DNA of 64,000 nucleotides from Hofstenia miamia (taxonomy: Eukaryota; Xenacoelomorpha; Acoela): assembly GCA_004352715.1 (NCBI GenBank), contig SCFE01000013.1:1495623-1559622 (forward strand). Direction: 5' to 3'. The position numbers were made by a program, and so were the translations under genes. Positions 40,807 through 53,022 of the stretch are shown here, piece after piece. The notes under the pieces are model-generated. The model had not been told where the DNA came from and ran no database searches. It saw nothing but the letters and a program-made list of their open reading frames with translations. The first letter of the stretch is position 1. Every line of letters starts with the position of its first letter.

Positions 40807-41963
40807 AAATGGCTATATTTAATCAAATAATGGTTATCAACCAAAATATTACAAATAACATGTACATCTAATTTCATTTATATGTAAATCTTGGAATACA
40901 GCAATAAGAAGAACTACAGGATAAAAACCAGCTGCATAATCTCTCTGGATCAAGATTTTCTTAAATATATTGCCTATGGAATTGGTTTAACGTTTTTTTT
41001 AAGTTGATAACTTGTCTGATCTAATTCAATATCGCTGTTCATAATTATATAATTTTCAAGGTGAATAATTCTATCGAAGTAATTAGATTTAAACTGGTAT
41101 TGATGACATCGTTGTTGTTGCTAATATATTCAAAGACGTTAATGTCATATTTGTTTGTTAGGAGTTTATTAAATAATATTTATATATATTTATGCTTTTA
41201 TTACATTTATCATAAGGGTGAAGAAAGGGCTACGAAGCGATTCAATCCCTAAATAACGAGATTTTTTCTATATCAACAATTTTTAATTTAGTTAGCCCTC
41301 AAAGAACTATAAAGAAAATTCAATTAGCTATTCATCCTACAAAGACATTTCAATTTTCAAATTTTTAGAACATTTCTCTAAACTATATGTTAAAATTATA
41401 ATCTTTCAATGAGCTTGTCTAAATTCATCATATTAGGAATTGACTCTGGGATCCTATGGACCCTAATTGTCATCTGAGGGTTAATGGACATTATTTGTAC
41501 GCACTAAGAAATTATTTACATGTATTTATGAGTAAGGAAACCCTATAAAATAATATTACTGTCCATCAATCAGAAAATGAATTCAATAACTTAAATATTT
41601 AATAAACATAATAAACGAGTCAATAAAGTCGTAATTTTAAATCAAAAGAGCAGCCATTTTTTCCACAAGCGCTTCATGAGTAGTGCATTAAAATTTGAAA
41701 TATATTGCATAGGGTGTAGCTAGGTCGAATAGGAGCAGTCAGAGGCCCTTCCTCTGAATGGCCTCTAAATCATATGGGTTACTGTGTCTACATGAGTTTG
41801 ATTTGCATTTATTTCCTCTCGATGATTGCCTTCTATAACAACTAAAACTGATTTTTTACATATGATCTTCTACTATTCGTAGGGGATATTATATGATGGA
41901 TTGCTTAATCTAAATTAAATTTTACATATAGTAATAAATTCGCAATAAGGCTAGTCAGCCAAC
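40807..41963. other. No supported gene
   Basis: AT-rich sequence between the Penelope-like relic and the LTR candidate; one 63-codon open frame without known content. Confidence 0.6.
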
Positions 41964-42741
41964 TGTAGGAATGTTACTTATTTATTATCTTGTTTTAGAT
42001 CTAAATTGGTTACAACCTAGGAGACCCATAAAGAGACCGATAATTGCCTTATTTTGTATTATTTTGTATTGTAATTGATTGATCTATTTTATATGTAAGG
42101 TTAGGAAGCTGCTTTAGTTTGTAGTCAGTTTATACATATGTTTTATCCTTTTTATCTTGTTGCAGCAAGTGTCACGCATGTTATTTATCGTAACTATTTT
42201 ATATGTAGGATAGGAAGCTGCTTTAATGATTACGTAGTTTTTTTATTTGTTTAGCAGCTAGTATCTCTGCATCTTTGCGTATTACTCATGTTACTAAACC
42301 ACACATTATTGAGTGTGAGCTAGTAATTCGAATTGTGACTGGTATTTACTATCACCAAGTAGTTAGGGTACACATAATAAATATTGTCCTTGTGAGCATG
42401 CGCTGAGTTGCTGGAGCTTGGAATCCTCGTAGTGGCGGATTCTTTCTCGGTGAACGGATACTGCTTACGGCAGTTGCCCACTTCTCTCTTAACGAACTAG
42501 ACAGTGTATTGTCGTGTATACATACATACACGAAAAAATACACGGAACGACTGAATTAGATACATACTGTACATACACGAACAATTTTGAGATACATACA
42601 GGATGCACGCTGGCCAAAATAAGCGTCAGATTTTGAATACATGATATCCCGGGACAGGTCCTCAACTCCTAGTTCAACCTGAAGTGATATCTTGTTAATT
42701 ATTGCATGAATAAATCTTCAGATATTTCTTGTTTATTAACA
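41964..42741 (+). mobile_element. Candidate solo LTR, BEL/Pao-like
   Basis: It starts TGTAGGAATGTTACTTATTT and ends GATATTTCTTGTTTATTAACA, with a polyadenylation-type ATGAATAAATC about 35 bases before the end. Start and end recall BEL/Pao LTRs. Inside are a tandem duplication of about 110 bp (42082-42295) and a G+C-richer part (42400-42490). There is no primer-binding site after it, no second LTR, and no matching target duplication, so it is at best a solo LTR with uncertain ends. Confidence 0.35.
42082..42295. repeat. Tandem duplication, unit ~110 bp
   Basis: CTATTTTATATGTA[A/-]G, then TAGGAAGCTGCTTTA, is seen at 42084 and again at 42194. Both are followed by T-rich sequence, then GCAGC and a CATGTTA end. 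There are two units, diverged by substitutions and small gaps. Confidence 0.7.
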
Positions 42742-42995
42742 TTCTTGTCATGATAAACATGTGGCGTGGTGAAGGGTGGAATGTTTTGTACAAATTTTAA
42801 AAATCAACATTCGAGTAGAAATCAAAAACACAAAACAAACAATTGGACAGAGCAGTGCACACGCACAGCGTAAATAAAAAATACATGAAAATACACGATT
42901 ATTTGTGTTCAGGTTTACTGAAATACATGAAATACATACACGATAGTATGGGCTACATACTCGTACATACACGCAAAAATCCGGATACATACATG
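42518..42995. repeat. Direct repeats of TACATACACG in two clusters
   Basis: The motif TACATACACG and variants (ATACACGG, AATACATG, GATACATACAGG) recur about ten times in the same orientation, at 42518-42605 and 42843-42995. A block of about 43 bp is shared: TACATACTGTACATACACG at 42561 against TACATACTCGTACATACACG at 42954, each ending GATACATACA. The clusters flank about 240 bp that includes the end of the LTR candidate. They may be subterminal repeats of an unidentified element. Confidence 0.6.
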
Positions 42996-44136
42996 CTAAT
43001 TTATTTTTTCTACATAATACACTGGAACTGGAGTCTATTGGAGCTATCTAAAAAGTAGTTGTTACTTGTTATACTCATACGGAACTTAACGTGGATTAAT
43101 TCAAGAGTAAAAGGTGTTATAGACAACAGAGTTCAACCCGATAGACATTACCTCGCTATGGAGAAACTGTATGGCAGTGTTACTATATATACTCTTAAAT
43201 ACACATCTCAGCCTGGGTGATGATTCTTCATTATTGAGCATTTTGTTTTTTCCTATTACATACTAAATTCAATTTGGTAAGCCATAATTTGTGCATTACA
43301 ATAACAAAGTAACAATGATGATCAAGTCAAAAACCCACTTTCCTTGCGAATAGCTTGGGAATTATACCTAGGATATGAATTAGGTTGGAATCTATTTTCA
43401 CTCTAGAGAATCACATTCATTATGAACATCACCTTAGGATCTTTGTAAATTTCAGCAAGCAAAACTTTGTAGAGATCTAATTTTTTTTCAGAATGGTTGT
43501 TGTGTGTTAAATTGAATCTTGTTAGTGGAAAACTTGACATTGTGTAAAATTTTGTTCAGAATACCTAATTAAAAAACAAGTACATGACAAAAAATATTAA
43601 GCTGAATTTATAGTGCTAAGGCTTCTAAGACTAGCAATATCCCATGCAACCACAAACAATTGTTAGGGGTTGAGGGCTGAGTGAAAGTTGATTTTTTTGA
43701 TGGGTTAACGCTTTAGATTTTTACACGTTAACGCATTAATATACTTTAAGTTCCTTCTAATTGCAAATTCAATTAAACAAAATTTTACTGTGTAGATAAA
43801 ATCATAGTTATCCTTGCATTTATGTACTGTTGATAGCCGGATATTATTTCAAGAATCAGTTAATTGCAACCTATATTTTGATGTTAATTTTTCATAAATC
43901 ATGGCGTTTAGCCTATTTAATGTTTACCCAAATAAAAGAAACACTTTTTACCCAATTATCTCATTGCGACAAAGAGTCGAATTAAACTCACATGTTAACT
44001 TTAGTTTGCAAAAATATTTTAACCCAGGTTTATTTTCTTTAGCTTCTCTCAACCCTGTAGGGGTTAGACAAAAATGACAGTTACAAAGGAATTACTTATT
44101 GTGATATTTCCAGACTGATGTATATGACTAATAGCT

Positions 44137-44138
<2 letters not shown>
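42996..44138. other. No supported gene
   Basis: AT-rich sequence; nothing recognised. Confidence 0.6.
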
Positions 44139-44174
<36 letters not shown>

Positions 44175-44194
44175 TAATAATAATAATAATAATA
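44139..44194. repeat. (TAA)n microsatellite at 5' edge of R2-like copy 2
   Basis: About 56 bases of TAA repeat with one phase slip. It touches the truncated 5' end of the retroelement relic. Confidence 0.95.
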
Positions 44195-44965
44195 ATTACA
44201 TTGCAAGGCATAAGGGAGGGAAAGGACTGCTAAGTGTGGAGGAAACTGTAGAAGCAGAAGCACTAGGGCTAAAGGAATACGTAGAAGCACAACCTAGAGG
44301 GTCACTACTGGAGGTCACTAAGGAGTTAAGGAAGATAAGAACTGAGAGTGAAGGAAAGAAGGTATACCAGAGTACGATGGCAAGCTGGGTGAAAAAGCAT
44401 ATAAAACAGTAGAAAGGAAGGAAGTGATAAGTGTAGGCTATGTAAGAAAGTGTGAGACAATAGATCATTTGGTAGCAGGGTGTGAGAAATTGGCAAAGAA
44501 TGAGTATAAGTTCAGGCATGACAAGGTGGGACAAATGGTAGACTAAAGTTTGAGCAGGCAGCATTGGTTCGAAGCAGGAGACAAGTGGTATGAGCACAAG
44601 CGGCAGGGAGCCATAGAGAATGAGAAGGTTAAGATACTGTGGGATTTCAATATACAGACAAGCAATGTGATAGACATAGTAGTACCAAAAGACAGGAATG
44701 TAGAAAGCAAGAAATAAGAGAAGATAGAGACGTATAGAGAGTTGGCAGAAGAAATAGAAAGTATGTGGAATTTGAAGAAGGTTGAAGTAATCCCGGTAGT
44801 TGTAGGAGCACTTAGAGTAGTGAGTAAGAAACATAAGTGATACTTGAAGGAGTTGTGAGTACCAAAGTGGAGAGGAGTGAGGAAAGCTTTCAGACTCCCT
44901 GGGAACTGGTAAGTTCCTCGAGCTGAGAGGGATACCAGCATGAAGCTGTGTGAAGTAATGAAATA
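44195..44965 (+). mobile_element. R2-like non-LTR retrotransposon relic, C-terminal part (copy 2)
   Basis: Near-continuous plus-strand reading with a few stops and one frameshift. The order is: CRLCKK, then ETIDHLVAGCEKLAK (together a CCHC-type knuckle, C-x2-C...H-x4-C), KFRHDKVGQMVD, KWYEHKRQGAIENE, VKILWDFNIQT, IDIVVPKDRNVESKK, ETYRELAEEIESMW and VIPVVVGALRVVSKK. This matches the C-terminal end of R2-group retrotransposons with a restriction-like endonuclease. Relative to the family, a segment of about 20 residues that carries the P-D of the endonuclease motif is missing between IQT and IDI. Upstream, the linker present in copy 1 (about 2960-3160) is also largely absent. The element follows a long (TAA)n array directly and has no recognisable 3' tail. 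It cannot encode a working protein. Confidence 0.7.
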
Positions 44966-45267
44966 ATTATACCATTTCAATAACTTTATATTTAATTGCA
45001 TATTCCCATCCGGCATACACTAACAAATCTGCAAAAAGAATATACAATATATACCTTATACATATATACATATTTACAAAAATTGTAGCACACGCAACAA
45101 GGAAACACATACAATAAACAAGCTAAAAAATTTACAAATAAAATAACACATAACAAACTGTTTAAAAAAATATTATTAAAAAGCAATATTCAAACTGTTT
45201 TGCCAGGTATTTAGGTTTTTTGAACCTCCTCTTATTTTTTGATGTGCTAGTAAGTTTTGTTTAAGTT

Positions 45268-46260
45268 AATAATAATAACAATAAACGCTTTTATTCCCGT
45301 AAAATATACACTAATGTACGCCTTACATAGGAATGTTTTATTTCTTTGTTACCTTACTTCAGAAATGTAGGTACACCACCGTCTACCAGGAATCTTAGTG
45401 CAGATGGAAGGAACGTATTTCCCTGCAGAACATTATCCTAAATGCATTTCTTTGTCTTGACGATCGTATGGATTCGATTTCGATGTAGAGTGAATGTGTT
45501 TTATCAGCCTTAACAACCTGTTTCTTAAAGTGTGAATTTATTGTTGTAACAAGATCCGATTTAGTGATACGAGAGATTCTACTATATAGTTTAAGTTGTT
45601 TTCGCAGCTTCTTGCGGTCTTTATTAAGCAGTCCTGGAACCCACACTTCTGCTGCATATAGGTATATTGGCATTATATAGGCTGCGAAAATATGCTTACA
45701 CTGCTGTGTATTTGTATGTTCGAGAATGCCCGCAAGACTACAGATAACAAAAATTGCTTTTCATAGCTATCGATGACACTTATTCTTTACATTTCAGATG
45801 TTCATGCAGGATTACTCCTAAATATTTATAGGATGTACACGATGGAAAATCTTCGTTATGTATTTTTACTGTTGAGCAAATAACTTTCAAGATACTCTTG
45901 TTGTGAACTGAGCTTTGTCTGAAGGGCAGTTCCTGTGACTTTCTAGAATGAATATACAAATTCTTGTCATCGCCCAGATTCGTAAGCTTGAACACTGCGT
46001 CCACGTATTTGTGGTAATCGCGTACTATTGTTGCTTTGCGAAGAACTGGAGTTGTAGTGTGTCGTCCGAATACTTGATAATGCCACCATCATCTTCGGTT
46101 GAAAATATCTTAGGTCTATTTTGTGTCTCTAGTACTGTAAGTGAATAATGGTCCGGCAAGAGAGCATCCCTGTGGTATTCCAACTTTCATCACAATGGGT
46201 TGCGAGAAACATCTTGTTCCTTTCGTTGTTTGCTGCCATTCATGGAAGACTATTTAAATT
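45268..46260 (-). mobile_element. Jockey/CR1-type LINE, 5'-truncated 3' end with reverse transcriptase relic
   Basis: Read on the minus strand, the order is reverse transcriptase motif GIPQGCSLAGP (46151-46190), then the catalytic box as IIKYSDDTLQLQFF (DD at 46061-46066), then YKYLGVILHEHLK of the thumb region (about 45785-45825). Next comes a C-terminal stretch with RKKLRKQLKLYSRISR (about 45555-45605). Several frame changes and stops show it is a dead copy. The minus-strand 3' end has AATAAA followed by GCGTTTATTGTTATTATTA (45268-45292), a simple-repeat tail usual for LINEs of this kind. The 5' side fades near 46260-46300, so it is 5'-truncated. The clade is only approximate. It points toward R2-like copy 2, about 300 bases away. 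Confidence 0.72.
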
Positions 46261-49200
46261 ACCTTCCTAACTTACGAGTCCTTTGACCTGATAAATTTAG
46301 TTATTAATGTTTGAATTTTTGCTATATTTTCGGTGAATCCTGAAATTTTCTTTCTGGATACTTCATGCGTTCAGATTTTATCACTTCATATTTGTCTACA
46401 AATATTTCATTTGAAAACTCTCATTGGATTCACGTTGGATTATTATCAATAGAATGCTTGTAAAATAGCTTTTGATGTCACTTAGGCCTATATAAAATAA
46501 GAATAACAAACAATATTTGACTAACAAATTGTGATAGCCTACTTTTTATCCAATTTTTTCCACCCCCATCGTAAATAATGACTAAAAATAGAATTAAAGA
46601 CATTTATAATGCAGGAATTATGAAGTGAGAAAACCGACTTGTAAACGTGCATTTCAAATGACGTTTTAAGAATTACATGAATAATGAAAGGCGGATGACA
46701 TGGTGAATAATTTATTACCTAATTAACCACAGTTATAAAAATGTATTTCTTATGATCAATCGTAACTAAACCGCGCAATACTTTAAAGCAACCTATGTCA
46801 ATGAAATATTTAGGCTCGGTTAAAGATAATGATACAAACATACAATCTGAATCGTTTTCTTTAGACTACATCATCTGTGTCTTCAAAATAGCATTCTATT
46901 GAGAAAAACGCTTAATTCTACTAATACAATAATAAAACAACAATGCATAAACAATTAATTGTGATGGTCATTGACAGCATAAAGTTAGAGCGTGATATAT
47001 TACGAGATTTCTTAGTCAGCTCAAATCATGTAATGACCACACCCCCTGCCGCATTTTAACTTCGAGTAATTTTGTAAATTCTTTTGTCAAAATACTTACT
47101 TCCTCAGTGAAGAGTGTGATTTGCTTACAGATTTAATGAAAAAGACAATATATATTCCTTCAAAATTATAAGAACCAATTCTCTAAATAACAAATGCAAG
47201 CCTTTTAAAATTGAGTTGTTCTCCAAAATGATTAAAAACTCTTAATTTTCTCAACAGTATTTTAATTTTTGTCATGATTAGACAAAAACTAACATTACTT
47301 ACACATTGTGATATATGATAATGTAGATTCCAAATGTTACTGAAATTTAATAAATATAGCATTATATAACTATGAAAATCATTGACGCAGTGCACTGGGA
47401 TGTTCTATTAAATCATAAAATATGCAAATTGAGAAAACACAGTGACTTGTTAAATTTTGGTGTACAGTATATCAATGTGGTAAAACCATTTTAAGTGATA
47501 TAATGTTAGATTTTAGGTTGACCAAATAATAAAAGATGCTTGCTATTTCATATATGCTAATGGGACAATGGTTGATGCCCACTCCTTGCAAGAGTATTAT
47601 TCGTAGCAATCAACAAGTTTTTGAAACGAACAGAATGTTTTACATAAATTAAGATAAATTAAGATTTTAAAAGCATTTTCTTAATTTTTTAAGAACATGT
47701 TACTGCTGGGATTGTGGTATGATAACTAATATTGAGGACGCGTAGAAGGTTTGCAGTTTTTGAAGTAGTCCGAACATTATCATTTTTAGAAGTTTGAGAA
47801 GTCATTTTACTAGTTTTTTTCTCAGTGATAGACATTCGTCTCATGTGTTTCGAAGCACACTTTAGTCCAGGAAAAAATAGGTTTTTGTTTCCTCGTAAAT
47901 AAATAAACAGTCTTTCTATTAATTCAGTTGTTCATTGTAAATGTTAAACAGCTGAAAACAAATGAACCTCCGTGTAAAATACTGGAATCGATTTCTACTT
48001 ATGAGCATTTTATTAATTTTGTCATCACCTAAAGAAATTTCCGTTTATTACATTTGTTCAGCCTATGAAATTGTTTGTGCTGAGAAATCCCTTGTTCAGT
48101 TTTGACCAAATTTATCCACTCCATCTAAAATAACCACATTAATGATTCTCACTAGACTTAGAAAGTTTCATTTTCCGGTGATAGCTGATATAATTCAGAT
48201 AATTAGTTTTTATATAGCTTCTTTCTTCAGAATTTATTGACCGTCAGCTGACTGTTTCATTTCATTATGTCAGATGCGTTTTATTGTTATTGGCATTTTA
48301 TTATTGTTATATTATCATTCAAATAATGATTATAACGTTATGGGTATATTATACTCGATATTTTGACTTTTCAGTGATGTAAATTTCCAAATTTCGTTTG
48401 CACAAAAGAACTTTTCTGATTGATTGATTTTCTTGTTTAAACAAAATTAAAACCCTAATCAATACACATTTGGTATAGATTTCAATAATTATAACATCGT
48501 TGCTTTTTATAAACAAATGAATGTAGACGTGCGTTACTCCCTATTTCGTCTGCATACAGCTGAGGCTTTAAATATTTTATACACTAATAAAATGAGCAAG
48601 TCTCATTTCCTGCATAAATCTTATAGCACCTATAATGAAATAGATATTCTAAGGAATTAAGCAAATCTATCGAATTGTTAACGATATTGAGCTGATAGGA
48701 CATGGAGTGCTTCCTAAAGCAATTAGGTCATTTGAACTTAAGTTAATGGCAAAGTAGCAAGGATATCATAGCTCAAATTCATAATAAATAAACTTATAAG
48801 ATATGTGTCTAATGGTTGTATTATAAATGAATCCATAATTCCAAACTAGTACTGATCTCTAATTATTAAGGTTTACTTAAGTTAAAAATTGACGTGTTCA
48901 AATTAAAATGATTTTCCAAAGCTTGGACAATATGCGGTGATTGCATAATATAAGTGTATTAACTTATTTGCAAAGATGATAAAAATCAAAGAATTATTCA
49001 ATTGAGTTGGAACAATAAATTCAATTTAAACATCTCAAATAATTTTTATAAAGTACATGAAACATATTAGAATGTTCATGATTTATTATAAAATAATATA
49101 TTTATTATGTATATAATACTGACTTTGATTTGTGCAGTTCGTAACAAAAATCAAACAGTTAATATTTCTAAAGCTCATTAAACTATTAGTAAATTCATAA

Positions 49201-50217
49201 AAATATTTTGAGCAACAACCTCTATTTATTAGATGTATGTGTTAAGTTAATATTCACTAATGTTGAAAATTTGCCTCGAATGTGAATCCCAACCTGGCCC
49301 ATATCAAAATGATTCATTTGATAACCAAGGAAAATCTTAATGAAAGACATTCTAAGCCCATTTTGAAAATATATTTTAAGATTTTTACAAAAACGTGAGA
49401 ATTACCAAAAGCATAATGTGCCACAACATAAAAAAGAGAACTTAACTTATCACACTATTCAATTTCTTGGCGCCATAGACAATATATCATTTTCTTGAGA
49501 AAAAAGTAAGTTTATATTTTATTTGTTATATCAAAAATTGTTTTCAACATTTTTAGAAATCAAAGGATTTGATAAAGATAATGATTCGATTTTTGAAAAA
49601 GAGGGAAATCGATTGATTTAAAAAACAACATTGCTTATCTTCCTATAAAATATAGAACGTAAAAGCATTGATTTATATCCAAAGGTAAGTTTGGTTCAAA
49701 TGATTCAAGATAATTCGTTACAAGAACACTTGCCATCTAGACAGACCAAATTTGTAGACAAGATAGACTGAAATTGTAAATAATCAGCTTTTCACGAAAT
49801 ACGTCTCTTTTTAGCAGCACGCTTCCAAATTAATGCCTAGAACTTTCCCTAACATTTATAATTCGCAGTAATTGCCAAATATTTAGATCTTAAAATTTAC
49901 TTTTTTAACTTAAATGAAGTTTTGTGTGAATATATGGGGACATGCGTTTTTATTGTAAGTGACAATGTGTCCTTTCATGTAATCGAAATTTCTCAGGTAG
50001 CACTCTTACAATTAATGTTGTACACCCGTCTATCCCATCACTTCTCATAGGAAATTACATCGGAACATTTTAAAACAAATTAAATGACAACAATGAATTT
50101 TGATGAACATTTAATCATGGATTAAAAATTTCTAGTTGAATTTCAAATACTCAGCCCAAATCCTGAAAATATTATATGTAATATGAAGAAACTCCTCAAA
50201 TTTACAATGTACTTTCA

Positions 50218-50312
50218 TCGGCCGGCGGTACCACCGAATGTCTTGTTACCGCGTTATATCGTTTCCTAACCCGCTAACGTACTGCGCTTAAGATGACCCG
50301 CTTCCCACCTTG
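50218..50312. repeat. GC-rich patch with GGTACC and ACCGC motifs beside (AT)n
   Basis: CGGCCGGCGGTACCACCG, GTTACCGCG and CTAACCCGCTAACG make a short G+C-rich stretch next to the (AT)n array at 50318. It shares motifs with the repeats at 5341-5890 and 32680-33165, so it is probably an end fragment of such an element. Confidence 0.3.

Positions 50313-50317
<5 letters not shown>

Positions 50318-50346
<29 letters not shown>
50318..50346. repeat. (AT)n array
   Basis: 29 bp of AT dinucleotides; another lies at 50592-50613. Confidence 0.95.
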
Positions 50347-50349
<3 letters not shown>

Positions 50350-52739
50350 CTGCTTGAATAATAAGCTTCTTTATAATTTTATGAAATAACAACGAAAATT
50401 TTAAATGAAAGTACTTTCAGTACTTACTTGTACCATCGTTAGTCAAAAAAAATATTTGGTGGTAAAAATATAAATTTACAAATCTTTAATTAAATTTAAT
50501 TAATATAAAATAAATTTATATTAAGGAAGAGAAACCTATTTTAAATACATAATGTCATCAAACTTTTCATTTATTTTAGTATATTCGCCTGTATATATAT
50601 ATATATATATATATTACTCATCATCAAAAATATTTTTTTCGAAAACTTTCTTACAAAACTGTATGAGCAACTTGCTATATAATGAAACAAATAAGTATTA
50701 GTCATGGTTGAGATGTATTAAATTGCTTAGTGAACATGATGTTTTCTACATTTCTATTAATATAACGCTTCTCCTACCTTGTGTTATTAGTTTTGATAAT
50801 TATCCTAAAGTTTTAATTTTCTAATTGTAACGAAATATTTCAGCTTGTTAAATAATAAATTGCGTGCATTTCTATGCATTTTGGAAAAATGGTGGCTCTC
50901 TTCTCCAATTGGTTGATATGGTGACATTGATATGTATAAACAACCTAAGCCTGTGGGAGTGCGATGTTTATTATTGAAAAATGGTCTGTTTTCAAAGACT
51001 GAAACGTTGGAATTACTCTTGGCTGTATTAACTTTGATTAATATTAACAAAGCTTTTTGCGAATTTCTTGATGTTATTTTTCGTGAAAGGCTGTATCCAA
51101 TATATTTTTTGTTTTCTATAATGATTTCATGTTTAAATTAGTTGCATTATCTTGCCTTAGAATTTGTTCTGTAGTAATGTTTTTAATCAATTTATAAAGA
51201 CCCTTTGGATATCGATGTTAAAGCCTTAATAGCATTGTGCAATTATTTTTCCGCAAATTAATTCTTTTGATTTTACATTTCTTATGACTTAAGTGTTATA
51301 AAAGCCTGTACTAGCATCATAAAATGTTTACTTAATGTACAATATGCATAATAATGGTAAATCAGCATATAAAAATATTAATTTGTTGAATATTTGTTTT
51401 TCCAGTGTGTCTAGAATAATCAGCTTTGTTCACTTCAGTTTGGCAAAAACTATTTGATTCAAAATATTCTAATTTCAGCGATCAATTTTAAAAAATGCAG
51501 TTATTTCAATCAGAGTTTATTTTAGCAAAGTTAGTTAATAGTTGGGTAAATATCTTAGGGAAATATTTTAGACGTTGATCAATAAAAAACCGAGACTCAA
51601 ATGATAGACTAATCCTTAAGCTGAAATTTTCTAAGAAATGTATTTTTATTTAATACCTAGCATGTTGAATCACTTTAGCCTTTCATGTATCACAAACTTT
51701 ATATAAAGCTTTTTAATTGACAGATACATTTGAATCTATTGTATTGCAAATTCTCAAGATATTAATAAATAGCCAACGTATTTCTCATAAATATCATCTT
51801 CAGGCTGATGCATTGCCTAATTTTTTAGAAACCACTGACGAATGTCCCCTGATGTGCTTCCCACTAATCCATGATATTAATTACGTCTCTAGTTATTACA
51901 TATGGCTCCGTTTACCTACCAAAGCCAAAAATTTAAAGAATTATCATAATTTCAACACCATGTGAACTTTCTAAAATTGTTCCTAGCATCAGACATAAGT
52001 GTTCAAAGCATTGCTTTTGAATGTATAATACAGTACAAAACTTGCAAGCGTATCCCTGACTTAGGAGAAACGATAATAAATAGAAAAGATACAAGACCGC
52101 ATTTAATGTATTCGAAGCTTTAAACTAAATTTTGCTGCACAATGATCATTATTGACGCTTCATGTATATTTCCAAAGCATTGAATTTAAAAAGAAAAAAT
52201 TATGATACATTTGGCATAGCCTATTTATTCCCAAAGGGGACTGGTCCCTACAAATTTGAAACTAGAGAGACTATTCCCCATTGGCTACACTCCTGGTCAT
52301 AACTCAGTCAATATAATAAATCTGTAATAAAAAACGTAAAATGAAAGTAAATTGTTGATTATTTACACAATATGAATTTTCGCTAACATTTTCAAGTGGG
52401 TTCACATTTGTTTTTGTAATAACATGTTCTTAAGTTTGCATAGAGCCTTTATAGTGCCACGCCCGTCTGGAAGAAAATACTTTCTTACCCGTATCCATCC
52501 GCACTCAAATTTGTGTACCATATAAAAAATGAAATTTTTTATGTGATTGAACATTTTAAAAATTTTCAATGAACTTCGAACACAATTCATTTTCATTGTG
52601 TATTAATTTTTTCAACATTTTCTGATAAACTATATTTTTGAAAAAATTTTTATCTTTAATATCCACATTGGGTAATAGAAAGCCTACACTTACCTGATAA
52701 TAATTATGCATATTTGGCCGTACCGGCGTAATAAAAACC

Positions 52740-52742
<3 letters not shown>

Positions 52743-52785
<43 letters not shown>
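52743..52785. repeat. (AT)n array with one G interruption
   Basis: AT dinucleotides, then GTATATATATAT. Preceded by the small GC patch GGCCGTACCGGCG (about 52716-52728), which recalls the GGTACC-type repeats. Confidence 0.93.
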
Positions 52786-53022
52786 TTTTTTCAATGATGT
52801 TGTAATCATTATTAAGCCTATTTAGTTGTTCAAAACTGATTTTCTTGTAAATCGTTTAGATGATAAGCTAATTGAAGGGAGTAATCACAAAAGCTATGAA
52901 ACTGTAGATGTCATTAAATTTACTGATTTCGTAATTTTGTTTAAATTTCTCGATTAGATAGATTGTCAATACAATGACATAATTTAGGATTTGTTAGTGC
53001 TTTGCCATAACTTTAGAATACA

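Larger units (their letters stand above)
46300..53022. other. No supported gene apart from listed repeats
   Basis: AT-rich sequence. Open frames at 47183-47395, 50805-51141 and 51717-51965 show no known domain or convincing splice pattern. Confidence 0.55.

Noticed and set aside
44196-44834. Minus-strand open frame of 212 codons (and an overlapping one at 44543-45016)
   Set aside because: Antisense to the R2-like relic, whose plus-strand frame matches known polyprotein motifs; the minus frame has no recognised content.
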